Notes under the pieces: model-generated
Told to the model about the DNA's origin: nothing
Seen by the model: only the letters and a program-made list of their open reading frames with translations
Databases searched by the model: none
Source of the DNA: Choanephora cucurbitarum
Lineage: Eukaryota > Mucoromycota > Mucoromycetes > Mucorales > Choanephoraceae
NCBI GenBank assembly: GCA_025331435.1
Contig: JAIWNI010000018.1
Span: forward strand, 356,860 to 420,859
Direction of reading: 5' to 3'
DNA: 64,000 nt
Program-made: the position numbers and the translations under genes
Shown: positions 44,121-58,775 of the stretch, in pieces
How positions within the stretch are numbered: position 1 is the first letter of the stretch
How the letters are laid out: every line of letters begins with the position of its first letter

Positions 44121-44282
44121 ATCTTTTTCATCTTCTTTTTGTTATTACGAGAGAAAAAACTCTATTCTTGTTAATGTAAATTCTATTTGTTTGTACTTGT
44201 AAATAAATGGTTCGCTTTATTATGTAATATATATTATGGTATAATGAGGGAGTCAAAGAAGAAAAGCAAGATTGTACAAGGC

Positions 44283-47200
44283 TTACAGCCAAGACATCCA
44301 TGTGCATTCCATTTGAGCTAGCTTCTGAGGGTTACTAGCCTGCGAGATTAGGTCAATGATATTTTGATTAACTGGCTTATCTGTATGAACAGTCTGACAA
44401 TATGATAGAGAGTTAGAGACTAGTTGATACCTTTCAAAATTTACAATTACCTTTTCATTGTCATTACTGCAAGACAAAAATCGTGCTTTTGCAATAATTT
44501 GGCCAACGTTTGACTGTATTTGATTGCGTACTTGTGTATCCTTGATGGGTATGTGATTGGACATATACCATGTTGCAAGTTCATCTCTAACAAACAGACT
44601 AAGGTACTCTTCCAAATCTAATTCTGGGTCAACTAAAGAACGAGCAATTGACATCAAACAGCTTGTAAAGGGGCCTTCGATTCCAACTGGTGTTATGTAT
44701 TCTTGAACATTAGGAGTAAATCTAAAAGGTACTGACTCGCCGTTACCAAGCATGGGTTCTGTATTACTAGCCTGAAGCCATCCTGTCGATTTCGAGAATG
44801 AAGCATATTAGTAAGCAAGATTTTGTAGCTAAACATGTTTATATCTCCTCCTTTACCTGGCAGCAGTTCAGTCATCCATAGATCGCCTTGTTGACGCGAA
44901 ACTGTCATTTTATGAGGTGTGCGATTTCCAATGCTAAATAGATATGATGCGAATGTGGCTGCTGCATATTGAGAGATGAATTGCTTGCGATGTGACCAGT
45001 ACTCTGTATAAGAATCTAAAGTGCGAAGCATATACTACAATGAGTAGAATTAGTTTTGACTTCAAAAGGCTAAGAAATAGTAACAAATACCTTGCTTAGG
45101 ATATTAGAAGGGACGTATTTCTTTGTAATTTCTTCATTGATTTCCATTCGAAGATTAAGCAATTCAGTCTTGAGGGTAGATAACTAAAGAAAGAAAGGAA
45201 GGAAGGTTAACATCATTGTGTTTATGGTGTTACATAAAGCTTGTCTGCACAATAAGCTTACTTACATCTGATTCCTTGTTGATACCTGATTTTATTTTCT
45301 CAATAAAGAAAATGAGAGGCTCATCTTTATGAATATTCACTGCATCACAGTGATCTTCGTAAATATCATACAAAGTGCAGTAAGAGAGATCGTCTTGAAC
45401 CATTCGAACATTGGGGGCCAATGGAACAATTGCAGGCAAATGGAATTTCAGATTGCGCTGACGACTGTCCTTGTTGTGCCCCAACACTTCATTCAGGATA
45501 CGGAACAATTGTACAAGTCGCTCTTCGCGACGGAACTGGCGAGCGGCAGGATTCTGAATAACAAAAGGATGGAGTGTACCATCATGACCACGGATAGTTA
45601 GTCGTCGGAAACAATTGCCATAACTGCGTACAACTTCTATCTCAGGCAAGAAGCGATCAATACGTAGGAAATCGTTTGCATTGTCCTTCAACAAGAGATA
45701 TTGTCCTGGTATCTCGACATCATCGAACTTTTGATGCTGGAATTCCACCAAATAGTGACTACATGCTTCTAACTTTTGTTTTCTTGGTCTAGCATCAAGC
45801 ATTGCTTCAAACTTATCTCGCCATAATCTCAGTTTGGCAACATACTCTTCCAAATTTAGTTTGGTTGTGGCAAAGTCATGTACAAAAGCTGTTTTCATGT
45901 GACCAGGGTATAGACTACCTGCAAATCTAGCAATGTTATGAATGGTCGATCCAGTTAATTCAAGGTTATCCTTAGGGTTCATCAAGCGAGAAAGTAATTG
46001 CTATATAAAGAGAAATCACAAGAAAATAAAGAATAGTTAATACATGCCCAACACAAAAACACTGTATTCTGACTTTACCTGAGCACCTTCGTTATATAGA
46101 GCTACCACAAGGCGGTACATATCTTCGTCAGCTTGAGGCTTGAACTTTAGTTGTATTTGATCAACCATAGTCTCCATGGATAGAGCAAGTAAAGGATAAC
46201 CTGTCTTTAGCATGGCCATGATTTCATCCAAGGGGTGTGTTGGTGTTGTACTAGAATTAGAAGCAGTTGGAGTGGTTGCGCTGGATGGCGATGGCTTAAT
46301 CTCATTACTGTTTGCTTCGTTTGCATTCTCGTCAGAGGTCTTAGATGAAGGATTGTCTTCCTTTCCATCCGGACCCTCTTCTAACTTGACTGGCATATCA
46401 CCATTACTATCGCCTGTATCTTTATCTCCTGATTCAACCACTGCTTGCTGGCCACTACTATCGACTTCCATATCATCTTTGTTATTTGCTTTATCTTCTG
46501 ACTTTTCTTGGCTTTTCTGCGTAGTGTCAGACGATTCAACGTTAGAAACTGGTTTATTCTCGTTTTCATTTCCAGTTGAGTCTGTGTTCTTTGTTTTTGG
46601 CTCCTGAGTCAAGTCTGTGTTGGCATTGGAAGCTTTTGCTGCGGCGGCAGCAGCATTCGTGCGTTTCATCATATCTTCTTTTGCAGTTCGAAGTTGGAAA
46701 TGCAATGCCTTTAAGACAAAAGAAAGAAATGGCATATATTAACTACAGTGTTTTTGAAAAAAAAAAAGATACAATATTACCTGAGGGAATTGCTTGGCAA
46801 TACGAATCAGAATAGCGCGAGCATGCTTTCCTTCTGTTTGCTGAAGACTCATTAAAAGCTGAGGAATGAAAGTAACCCAATACCAAACTGGCCATTCGCC
46901 TTTGTAACCTTCAAAGGCTCGAGAAATAGTACCATTGGCATCATCTAAGCTCAAAAGCCAGAGTACGCGCAAGAAGTACTTTCTAGCTTTAGCGTTTTTG
47001 TAGATGCCAGCCGCCTGCAAATAGCAGCTAACAGCGTTGTTAGCATAACTTAAATCATGAGGATTTTCCTTGAATCGCCCGTCATTGTACTTTCCCCATT
47101 CAGCCCAGGCACGTGGAAGTGATAAATCGATTTGAACAGCATTTACAAATGCTTCATTTGCCTCATTATTATGATTAAGTTTAGCAAGAAATTGGCCCTT

Positions 47201-50200
47201 GAGTGTAAAGAATTCAGCTTTTTGTTGTGGACTAAAATAACCAAGATTTGTGTTGTTGATCAGGTCAAGACCAGCAGTTAGCTCAGCAGGATTTTTGTAG
47301 TAACATTTAGCCTGCTCACGGAGCTTCGTGTAGGCTTCTTGGATCTCGATATTTGGCAAGGTATAAATTTTGGTCAATTGGCTTATACAAACATCCGGAA
47401 GATGGTGTTTTCTGGCAATATGACCAAATTGATTGATAATCCAAGCAGTTTCGTGATAACCGCGATAGGCAGCAGCGGTGTTGGCTTGACTGTTGATCAT
47501 GTTCATTGGATTTGGTACTACAGGCAGTAAAGGTAGGCAGACCCTGTTGATTGCGTTGAACACATGCTGCCGCCAAGCGACAATATCACTCCATACATTA
47601 ATATCATCCCAAGCGTTTGGTAGACGTTCACGCCAAGTACCCAAAATACTACGTAGGTTAGTGGATTGTTGCTCTAATGTTTGTGCATTGGTATTAGCCA
47701 AAATCATGAATATTTGACTTGCTTCATGTAATTCAAGGTATTGCTGAAATACAATAAGTAGATCCATGTGGCTTTGAGAGACAACGGGAGGCAATGAATG
47801 CCAGTTATGAAGCGACATCTGCAACCCTTCTTCGCAGACTCGAGTAAATTCAGCTAATCGATCATCTAATGCTTGAGATTTAATCAGAGCTAAAAAGCCT
47901 TTCATTGCCTTGAGTCGAGGAGTTTGGATATCAGGAATGCTGTTTATCGTTTGTTCTAAGCTCTCACGTTCTGTAGCCCAATCGCTTAATCTCCAGGCAC
48001 ATTCAATTAGCAATTGGCTGTTTCCATCGTGCTTTGCAAGATCGGCAAGAATATCCCATTGCTGAAGTTTTTGAGTACAAGAAATCCAATGATCTTCCCA
48101 GAGCATGTATTCTGATTCTGTGAAAGGCAAAACACCACTACGCGCCTTGATCTGAGCATTTTCATACATTGTTTGAGCCTTAGCCCACATACCGCATTGT
48201 TCATAGGATACAGCAACATTTGTCTCAGTATAGGTACTACGACGTCTCCATAAGCCATAAAACATATCGTCCTCTTTGAGACTCGAATACAATTCAGCTA
48301 AGGCATCCATAGTTCGTTCATGGTTGTTGAGGTCATGCTTAGGTGACTCTGTTACATTCCGGTTGACCGAGAGTCGCTGTAGAATATCAATGGCTGTATG
48401 CCAAGCATTGAATGTTTTACCCAAGTACTTGACCAGATGCGGAGGGAGCTTAATATCACAGTTTGTCTTGGCAATGCCTGCTAACAAAGCCTGTACCACA
48501 TTAGGTCGCATTTCAGCCTGCTTGTTATGATAGTCTTTTGCAAGAAGATTTATCAAGACTTTAGTCATATCGTTTCTTTCAGCACTCGATATACTAATCC
48601 AACACATAGGGAAGAGATCAACCCAAAGTTTAAAGGCTGTTTCTGCATCCAAGTATTGAAGGTAGCGTGCGCTTAAGATTGAATTGTTGATGTCAGAGTT
48701 TTGTAAGTTTTTCAGGAACGTCTGATGCTTCTGGACAAGCTGATTGAGCTTCTTGGGCACATCAACTTCCTCTATTGGCTCTTCTCGACTACCAGTAATA
48801 GTCTCAATAGATTTGATTTTTAGTGTTTGAGGACTTGTTATTTGCGTATTCGCCTTAATAGAGCCTAATAGCATATCAAGTGCCTGGTGTATCCAAAAGG
48901 TGTTGGAGAGCGACTCCCAGTTTTGAACACCCAAGATATAGTCAAGACGTGTGTAAAGATTGCGACTTGTACTCTTGTCAAAAATACGCATGAACTGACT
49001 GCGAATGTTAGGGTTCTCGTTGCGAGCACCCAACAAAAAGGCTTGTTCCAAACGAACAGTCAGCTCTGATCTTGCAAAAGAAGGATCACTGTAGATCTTG
49101 ATGACCAATTCAAGGAAGTCTTCCAGAAGCTTAGTATCGCTACGAGCCTCAAAGGTCATCATTTTTACTAGCAAGCCGGCCTTCTCTCTTACAGTAGGGA
49201 AAGTTTCTTTTCTATCCAAGGTCCATTCTGAAACCATGTCTAAGATTGTATGCAATAGTTGAACATCTGGCGATTTCTCTATCAATTGAGTTAAACAGCT
49301 TAAAAGCCAGCGTCTTTGATCCCCCAGATGAGAAATTCGCTTCTTCAAAAGATTTAAGCACAAGGTCAATAGATTGACTTGAGAGTCTTGACTTGTAGAA
49401 GAAGCTGTATGCGCAGAGATGATATGTTCTTTGGTCAGCTTTTGAAGGAGCTTGACGATACCACCTACAAATGGATCTAGTTGCTCACTTCTGTTGGTAC
49501 TTGATGCCTGAAGTAGTTTCAATACAACGTAAATGTTGTTCATACTGGCCATGCCATCTGTGATGGTAGATTCAACTAAAGATACAAAAGCAGCTACATC
49601 AGGATGCTGAAGCTCTTCGCTCTTTTCTGAGTTAGTTGTTTGGTTAATAGCGCCGAAGATTATAGACAACACGGGTTGGAGAGCAGTATGCACACGCGTA
49701 TTGTCTGACTTAATACTGTTTTCCAACAATCGGAAGAGTTGACTCATGTTGACGATAAACCATTCAACTGGCTTGTGCGTAATATCAATACAAAGTATTT
49801 CCAAAGCGCTGCAGACGCTCGCAACGAGGATTTCGTTCATCTCTTTCACAGTCAATGTGCGCTCCAGATGAGCAAACTTGACGTGAACGTCAGACCACAC
49901 AGTAGGTTCCAAAAACCGCTTAATCAACTCGAGTACACGCTGAACAAGCTTTCTTTGGATCATATCAGAAGGATTGTAAACAGTGCAAGCAAGACGTACA
50001 AGATAACCAATGGTGTTTTCCCGCAAAGTAAGGGGTGGGACATATTCCTTGCTTACTGCTTCTTGCCCGCTTCCTTTTGTCGCTGTCGTCTTAAGCTCGC
50101 CATCAGCACCCTCAGACTTTGACTTCTTAGTAGGTGTAGCAGGTGTGTCTTCAGCGCAACGCTTAGCAGGTGATGAGGCAGAGCTTTCCATCTTAGCTTG

Positions 50201-53200
50201 GTTCTGAAGACGGTGCTGTTCCCATTTCAGCAACAATTCACTCAGCTCCACCGTCAATAGTTTGTTTTCAGGTGTTGCGTTTTGAAGTAAGCCAAGCTTA
50301 GGTAAGGCGTTCACGATTTGTGGTAAAAAGTGCTCGCGATAATCATAGAACAAATCAGGCTGACGCACCAAAAGTTGATAGACATTGATCATCTGAGATA
50401 TACTGTGGGTATCTTCTACAATCACTTTGCGCGTCAAGCGCACCCAGGTAGGCACTCGCTCGTTATTCAACAATGGCACACGCTTAGGCAACACAGGAGC
50501 AAGAATATCTAGACCTTGCTTTACCAACACACGTGCTTCCGACAAATGAGCTCGAAGAAGAGCAGCATAGATTTGAATAACAATCTTACTAGGCGTTTCA
50601 AAAGCAGAAATAAAGCGAGCAATCAATACATAAGCAGCTTGCTTACAGCTAGCGTCCTCAAGACGGAGATAATGCCAGCCAAACTTGATGATTTCCTTTC
50701 GTAAGTCAGTCAATAAATGAGATGCATACTGAACGATCATTGCGGTCATTTGTAGTAATTCAATACGAAGTGAATCCTCAACGTATTGGTCTTCATCGGA
50801 AGCGTCAGTACTAAGTTGAGACCAAAGCTTCTGGTTCAACTGTTCCACCATCGAACTATCCAAAATAATTGAGGTACTATCTTTGCGTGTGATAGATACC
50901 AAGAGAGAGGGGTTGATAACATGACGAAGCATCATCATGCGTAAGAAAGCAGAGATAGTCGTATCATTGAATTGCTGCAGGAAACGTTCAAGGACAGCTC
51001 GTTTTATCTTTGCAGAAAAAGACATTGCAAAATCACTTAAAAAGAACTCACGAAGGTAAGAGAGATCCATGACAGATTCTTGAGCAAACAAGGAAGCCAA
51101 TTCAAAGATGATGTCGACATTATCAGGATGGACACGAAGGTAGGCAATAAAGACATGTGAAATACACAGAGACTGGCGTGTCATTTGGTATCCTTGTTCA
51201 TCGTCTTTCTTCATAGTCTCAAATCGTTGAGGAGAACGCCACAGATTCAAGAGACTTTCCAAAAGCTCGGGATGTTGAGTTAGCCAATGAGGATCATATT
51301 TGGCAATCTCATAAATAACCAAAACGCCTTGATAATGCGCACTTGAGTTGCCAGACAGGTTTAACGTCTTCTCGATCAAATCTTTGGGTGATTTCATCAC
51401 TTCATTACGAATTTGTTCAGCGCTTTCAGTAGCCAATACATCAATAAACAATTGAGCATGATCGGATTGGTCTAATCGCTCGTAAAAATAGGCTAGTGTC
51501 TCTGTAGGATATCGATTTAGATATTTGATCAAGTTAGGACGGAAAGGGCTTGAAATGGATCGACGCAGATGTGACTCCATCTCCAAAACAACGGTTACCA
51601 AGTTGTCCAAAAATATGTGAGCTGAAGGAGGAAGCAAGTGAAAAATATTGAGGATGGCCACAATAATTTTAACATCATGATTTTCACTCAAATTTTTGCT
51701 AGCTGCATCCTGAAGTACTTTAGGCTCTGCCCAGAGCTTCAAATGATCCAACAGCTTTTTGCCGATTTCCACTTTAAAGTAGTTGGTCAGCAATTCCAGG
51801 AGACGAGCCAAACCCTCAAGACCTGCTATGCTCAACGTCTTGTGATTTGCTAAGGTGGTCAAAATAGGCCTTAAGCCTTGCTGAAGGATTTCCTTGGGCA
51901 GCTTATGTTGTTGTGCTAGAACTTGCTTAAGACCACGATGAGCAGCTTCCACTACCTCAGGTGCCTTTGAGTAAAGCGACTTGAAAAAGACTTGGATAAT
52001 ACGAGCACGGGTATGGGCTTGGCGTTGATTAGGGAAATCGGGACAGGCCATAGCAGCTGATAACAGACGGATACAGACAATACGTAAGTTCATTAGAGAG
52101 GTAGCATTCTTATACTGAGAACTTCGACTAACTAGTGCCTGATCCTCAGCATCAGCAAGAGCCAAGGCCTCATGAAGCAAGCGAATCAATTCATCATTGA
52201 ATTCCAAAAAGGGTGGTCTCAGGGTAAGGCAGTAAGTAATAGCATCAATATGACCAATTTGCATTGCGAAAGGTAAAGCACGTAAAGGTTTGGCAAAGAT
52301 AGGTGCTACTAAACGCTCTCTAACAGGAGCCAGCAATTCTGTTACTTCATTTCCTGTCAAGTCTGCCAAGAGTTGAAAGGAGGATTGGATCGTCTCACGC
52401 ACAATACTGTTAGAATTTGATAGTTCGCTCAATAATAAAGCAATCAAGTTTTGAAACTTTTTCTGTACTTCGGGGGCTTCATCATCTTCAGGCCGGTTGC
52501 ATACCTTTAGAACATGCGATAGTGTCTGTGTTGCTTCTGTGGTATTGATGTTAGCCATCTCAGGGGAGGAGTCTTTGAGGACAAAGAGCAGAGATCGTAT
52601 GAAATCAAGTTCATGTTCACGCATCCATTTGATTCCCATATCTAACTGAGAGCTAATGATAGAGATACCTAGGCAGCCACCTCGCTTGTTAAACCATTCT
52701 TGTTTATAACAACAGGAGCCAAACTGAGAAGCGAAGACCCGGAAGATAGGGAGTTGCCAGATATAGTCTTTGCCATCAAAGATGTCTGTTGCCGTACTGA
52801 AACATATCTGTAGTGATTCCTCAGCACGAGCTCTTAGTTTGGGATCTTCGGAACAGATAACCTCAACCACTGCATCCACAAGAATCGTTGTACTCAGATT
52901 TTGTACAGATAGCCTTTCATCCATCATATCAGATAAAGGTTTGTTGTCTGTTTCTTTAGCATCAATAGCTTCGCCTATGTGTAACAACATAAAGTGTCGA
53001 CAGATATCTTCAAAAAAGGGCCATGCATCCTCTGCTAGTTCAGGCATTGTTGATGCTTTAATAATAGCTACAAGGATCACCTTGAGTGACCTCTCTTGAG
53101 CAACACGTTTGGAAAGGTATTTTGTATAGCCATTGCCTGCCAACCTTTTCGGCTGCAACCCAGATTCTACAAAGGAGTCACCTACGATTACATTTTCTGC

Positions 53201-56200
53201 CTTGGATGATATCTCTCCATTTAACTCATCCACCTCCATCTCTGTAGATTCTAACTTGGCTTCTTTTTCTTCTTCTTTTCTCTGTTTTGCCTGACCATCA
53301 TCCTCATCGTCGTCTTGTAGATCCTTTTCCGATTCTGGTTGTAGAAGATAGTTCTTGACACGTCGAAACAGAGATCCTGCCAAATCCTGAGCGCCTTCAT
53401 CCAGTTCAAGCATCATAATAATATTAGCCTTTAGAAACTCATAGGCATGTTTTTTGTAGAACAAGTCTGCATGCTGATTATCTAATGTCTTGCAAGCAAC
53501 ATCGAGACATTGATCTAAAGGCAATGTATGTGGTGTTGAGTTAGGATCAAAGATAATCTCAACCGAGACGCCACTTTCGATTTCTTTTTTGTATTCCAGA
53601 TTCAAGGATTGACCTAACATGCGACGATTTCTACCTCCCAATTTGCCCAGAATACGTAGAGCCACATGTGAGTAGAGCTGGCTATAAGGTAAAGGACGAA
53701 GATGACTCCATAGTGCTGCCATCAGCTCATCCATGACAGGGGACATGATCTGGTCTAGAAACTCTGGATTTAGATTATCGTTACAGAGCTCAAGTGTACG
53801 AAGACCTTGCGCTACTAACTCTTGTTCACCTTGAAGAGCAATCACTAAAGGGCGCATCAAATAAGGTAGATAGGGTAGAAGCGTACTCAGTCGTACAGGT
53901 ACAGCTAGGCAGAGCTCCACAAACAGATTGCGCATTTCAGCGCGATGTGCCAAGATTAACAATGAATTCAAGTTCTCTAACAAGACTTGTAGAAGAGGTG
54001 TTACTTCCTTATATAGTAACTCGAAGCGGCCCCCGCCAATACTCTTAAAGAGTGATCGTAACAATAAGAAATAGTTAGCAGGCTCCTTGGCTTTAGAAGA
54101 AAGTTTAAAGCAAGCATTGACTAACTGTCCTAAATAAGGTTGCAGGACGGGCTCATTGGCATCAGGCAAAAGATTGACGGCCATAAAGGCCAATCGGAAT
54201 AAATGAAGCAGAACAGCTGAGTAGTGCACATCATCTTCACCTAAGCGATCCATTCGATCCATCAGGAACTTGAATAAAATACCAGCAAATCCTTGAGATG
54301 ATATCTCGTTGACCAAGAAGAATTGAGCAATATGAACCAATGAAGTATTAACCAGCATACAATCAAAAAAGAAATCCATTTGAGACACAAAGATCTCTTG
54401 AAAGACAGCTGGATCCAACAATGTGAACACGACAGCAAACATTTCCAAGATTTCCTTTTCCACTCCCACTTGTGTGCCTACTTTAAGTGACTGATCATTA
54501 CATCCAATTGATCCCTCTTCATTTTCTTTCTTTTTCCATGCTTCATGGGGTAGTGCACCATTTGGACCATAATGATCCACGTTGTAGTACTCAAAGCATT
54601 GAAGACCTTCTCGAAAAAGACGGGAGAAAATGCGAACGTCTTCTTGTGAAAATCCTCGAGCAAACTGCATATTAACTGCGTCCATCATAGGCAAGCCAGG
54701 TGAGGTAGGTGGGTTGCAATGACGAAGACCAATAAACAATGGCTTTAGACCAATCGCTAAGTTCTTGAACAAGAATCGTCCATCCTTGATCCCGTCTTGC
54801 TGTGAATCCATAGAGAATGCAGCTGTCTGGATCGACCGAGCCTTCTCAAAGTCAAAGCCCTCTTCCCCTTCTTCTGTCATTGTAGCATCCTCAGGTTGGT
54901 CTGCTTGCTTCTTAATATAACATCGAGAACATGCCTTGAATTGGATGTTGAGTGCTGAAAACTTAGAAGCGAATGCATCCAAAATACGCATCAACAGATC
55001 CCGACCGTCCTTTTTGTTGGGTGTCTTAATGATGCAGTCAATTAGGTTGAGTAATAGTTTGCCACACATAGTCTGGATACTAGGTGCAAGTGTAGCATCG
55101 TGTAAGTTGCGCGAATAAATATAAACAGTACGGTAAAGCTGTGAAGGTGAAAGTTCAGAGCGAATATGATGCACTAAATCAGCTAGCATGCTGTATGCCA
55201 AAGGCCTGTTGTCATCTGAATGAGTATTGATGTGTTTCGTTATGCTTTGTTCTATTTGACTAAACAAATTTTACCTTAGTGTATCATGGGATGTGACACC
55301 TGTGCCAATCAGTACTTTCTCATTCAGTAACAGGTCGATTTTGGGTACAAATGATGATCGAAAATCAGTAGACAGGATGTGTCGTGTAGCCACCAACAGT
55401 TCTTTTCGAGTGGCTGATGATTCAGGTGGGCATTCTCTTAACAGTCGAAGTACAAAATCAGGTATCTGATTTTGAAAGGGTCGTAAAAAGGTGGTATAGC
55501 TTCTCAAGATGTATGCAAGAAAAGATATTGTCTTGACTTGAGCCACAATAAAGTCATTATATACAGATCGATTACGAATTTCAGGACTGACACCCACAAA
55601 TACTTCGCCACGAGCCTGCGCAGCTTGAGCAGCCTCCGCTTGAGGTTTTGCTTGAAGGCTCAAGGTCTATCGCCATATTAATATCGTTTGCGTATTTGTC
55701 TCCATCCCTTTCTCTTTCTTTACCTGGAATATTAAAGGAACAAACTTCATAATGTTTTCAGTGGCATAACGGCGATGCGTTTGAAATAAAAGAACCACAA
55801 TAATAGGACACTCAGTCAGAACTTTGAAACTAAACATACTTTTGGATAGTGGTTTGGACGGTGATTCTGGTAATTCTGCAGCCGCTGGTGAATTAGGACG
55901 AGGCGATGTAGCTAACAATGGGTTGATGCCAGGCTATTCATAAGAGTATCAGTACACATCCTCAGTCCTTTCTCCTCTTGAGTACAAATCCAACTTACTG
56001 TAGCAGATCCAATAGGCGTACTAGGGGCATCAAACACATCCTTCACAGTCTGTTCCATATTCTTGAATATTTCCTGCACAATATCAAGAAAAGGTTGTAC
56101 TTGATCCTCTAACACTGTTCGAAATGTTCGATGCAAATCAATAATAATTTTTACACAGACAACAGCGTTATCCTCGTTTTCTACTTTCAGCAGGTGAATC

Positions 56201-56617
56201 AGCATGCGACATAGATCAGGTGCGTATTCTTTCAATGTCTCTGTTTGTGGTAATCGATAGATGATCTCAAGAATGATGTTGCGCAATTTCTACAGCAAGT
56301 CAGATTTGCGTTAGCTAGAGAAACAAAATCTCTCTTGAAAACCTTACTTGTTCTGGTACATTGCTTTGGAAGACAGGATTGCCGTTCTGAAGAATATCAA
56401 CAAAGACTGGAATCAGAGTGGCAAGGAACCGCGAATATTCTAATGTCTGAAAGATCTCTACTTGATCCCGCAGCTCATTGGCAATAGTTACTTTGAGTCC
56501 AGGTGCTAAACAAAACAAGATGATTATTAGGCTGACAGTGACTATCTAAGTTGAATGAGATAGCAAACCTAAATTAGGATCACTTAATCTATGCGCGTAT
56601 ACTTGTAATGTTGTCAT
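44283..56617 (-). CDS. TRA1: TRA1: SAGA/NuA4 coactivator subunit, PIKK-family pseudokinase (11 exons)
   Basis: Very large scaffold that binds transcription activators and recruits the SAGA and NuA4 histone acetyltransferase complexes. Exons on the minus strand: 56617-56569, 56505-56348, 56289-55999, 55933-55724, 55666-55275, 55205-46781, 46708-46079, 46000-45266, 45183-45091, 45034-44857 and 44782-44283. All joins are in phase and give 3,886 residues, close to known TRA1 proteins. Landmarks: HEAT-type start [18 protein letters not shown]-type join [22 protein letters not shown]-domain region ([20 protein letters not shown]), an acidic/Ser insert in exon 7, the pseudokinase region ([51 protein letters not shown]) and the C-terminal FATC end ([15 protein letters not shown]). 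Kinase catalytic residues are not expected in this family. A 69 nt intron at 55206-55274 has no in-frame stop over most of its length and can be misread as coding. Confidence 0.93.
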
Positions 56618-57243
56618 GGTAGGTTAAAAAGAAGGGTAAATTGAGTGCGTAGAACAAGTAAAGAAAGAAATTAGTTGCAGTTCTTATAACAGCAGGTATA
56701 GTGGTGGCTCAAATGCTTAATTCAACAATTGAAAATAAGCATCCGTTTAAAACAAGAAATAAGAAAGAGAGAACAAAAGTAGCATACCTTAATTTCGTAC
56801 AGTGCCATTCAAACTCAGACGAAGAGGCAGTATTATGTGGATTTTACCTGTTGTAAAACTCTAAGGCCAATCAAGACCAAGTTAGGAAGATCACAGTCTA
56901 GCTATCTTTTATTGTTATGAGGTTACATATCTATAGAGAAGAAGACTATGACGATATGCCATTCCACTATGTACTAACTTCATTTAGCTGTTGTGGTTTG
57001 AATTATACTACAACATGTCTATATTTTAAGAGTATTAGAACTGAATATTGTAGGCAAGCAAAATATCGAATAGGAATTCATAAAAGACAACAGGTACTTA
57101 GATCTCCTTCGCAATAGCAGCAGAACGAATCTAAATGACCAACAAATTTTAATATCCATATCGATTTCATGTAAAAAAGGATTTAGACAAATGAAAGTAA
57201 GAAGTCTTAAGAAAAAGAATCCATGAACTTCAGAGTTTTGTTT
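56618..57243. other. TRA1 upstream region
   Basis: Promoter side of TRA1 on the minus strand. No gene recognised on either strand; short frames at 56917-57117 show no supportable pattern. Confidence 0.35.
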
Positions 57244-57990
57244 CTATAAAAAAAACTGGGCTTTGAAAATTGAAACAAGAAAAAGTATGCTGATAGCTGT
57301 ATTTGGGGGAGAGACAGAGCTATCTTCAACATCATTTATATTAGCCATTGATCCATTCGATGCATATCTCATCTTGCTTAAAGCGTACAAAGGCCTATTA
57401 GAATTGTTCTTGTTTAGCTTCTTCATTATCATAGTTATCCTCAGCATTGAGCAAATCAGCAGAAGCTAGCTCAATTGAGGAGAGACGTAAAGACAAGGGA
57501 ATTCTTCCAATACAGCTTGACAATATCCGGGCAAGAACAAGAACTAATACAGGTTTTGACTACTTTCACAATGTATATACCATCGTTGGTAAAGGAGCTG
57601 CATAAAAAATTGTAGAGACAAAAATGTAGTTATCTAATCTAAGAGCATAATTAACTAGATGCTACAATACTAAGTTCTTCATCTATCTTCCTAATCGTGA
57701 AGTAAATGCTATCAAAATCGACTTCATATGCTTTTGAGCCTTTCTTTTTTTTGACAGCGTTCGGATTTGCTTTTCAAAAACTGTGGTAGGTCTTAAGTTT
57801 TCTCGAAGGTAATCTTCAAGAGTAATTTTTGTTAGTAGATACAATATATGATCAACTCATAAGTTTCTACTTAGGTCCAGATAAAATGACTTACATTGGC
57901 AACAAATGGTTCAAGCAAGCTGTTTGTATAAAACAAAGCTTCATTAAAAGAGACTTCCATTTTGGTTAGAAGTACTACAATACAAAACTC
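57244..57990 (-). pseudogene. Decayed multi-frame coding sequence, minus strand
   Basis: Minus-strand pieces in order: ATG at 57960 with MEVSFNEALFYTNSLLEPFV and AN before a GTAAGT donor; after a CTAAC branch and GAAG acceptor, DYLRENLRPTTVFEKQIR and TLSKK; then, after a shift in an A-run near 57755, GSKAYEVDFDSIYFTIRK and IDEELSIVAS; then SCSCPDIVKLYWKNSLVFTS; then IELASADLLNAEDNYDNEE and AKQEQF; and finally SNRPLYALSKMRYASNGS. Each piece is protein-like but they fall in three frames, so the gene is broken or my joins miss introns. Family unknown. Confidence 0.38.
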
Positions 57991-58775
57991 TGATAATATA
58001 ATAAACTCACTTTAGACCATGCTTAATTCAAATTATGCTTCTTTGGCACTCAAGTTTTATTGAAACAGTTACCAAAAGTACTGTAATCCTTCTCTTGTTC
58101 CATTTGAGGTGATAATTTAATGTATGTATAGTTTATCAGCGGTAAGAAGCGCGATGATATATCTTTTGTTCTTCATAAGCTTTTTACAATGACAACAGAA
58201 AAAATCCTTTTTTTTTAGATGATTCAATTTGGATGACTTGTCTAATACTGAAGATTTTTGTGATTTTGAAAAGAATTAAAACATTTGTTATATTAAAGGT
58301 AATTATACGTATTGTAGCCTGGTGTATCGCAAGAGCAGATACATTGGTTGCATTTTGATCCGTTAAGTAGTAGCTTGCTACCCTCAAAAGGCTATCACTC
58401 ACCCAATGTTGATATAAGTTTAAGGACATGCAAACTCTATCATGTATTATATCACTCCTGCTAGGTGGTATTGAGTAATTTCGATTAAAATTGAACAATA
58501 GTAAGCTGTTTAATAGGCGCACAGATAGATATAAAATTTTCGTTTTAAGCAAAATAAATCAAATCAAGTAAATCGTTTTCAACTGTCTTTAGGGCAGTAT
58601 GTTCGAATGATGAATACAGCATATAAAAGGTCTACAGTTTCTTACTTGTCTCTCTTAGATTCTTGTTTCATTGCGACTAAAGAATTTAACCATATCAAAA
58701 AAGGTTGTATCATTGGAAAGGTTTGCAAGTTAAGCTCACAAATGCTATACAATAGACATCAGTGACATCGCTTCA
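57991..58775. other. Intergenic, nothing recognised
   Basis: AT-rich spacer. TACATTGGTTGC at about 58339 equals the 12 bases that end the repeat at 17203, but no further similarity follows, so it may be chance. Confidence 0.35.

Noticed and set aside
46212..46607. 131-codon plus-strand frame inside TRA1 exon 7
   Set aside because: It is the antisense of the acidic Ser/Asn-rich insert of TRA1, without its own features.
55260..55274. A 15-base apparent intron between TRA1 exons 5 and 6
   Set aside because: Too short for splicing; the downstream acceptor at 55206 gives a normal 69 nt intron and restores the conserved TRA1 sequence.
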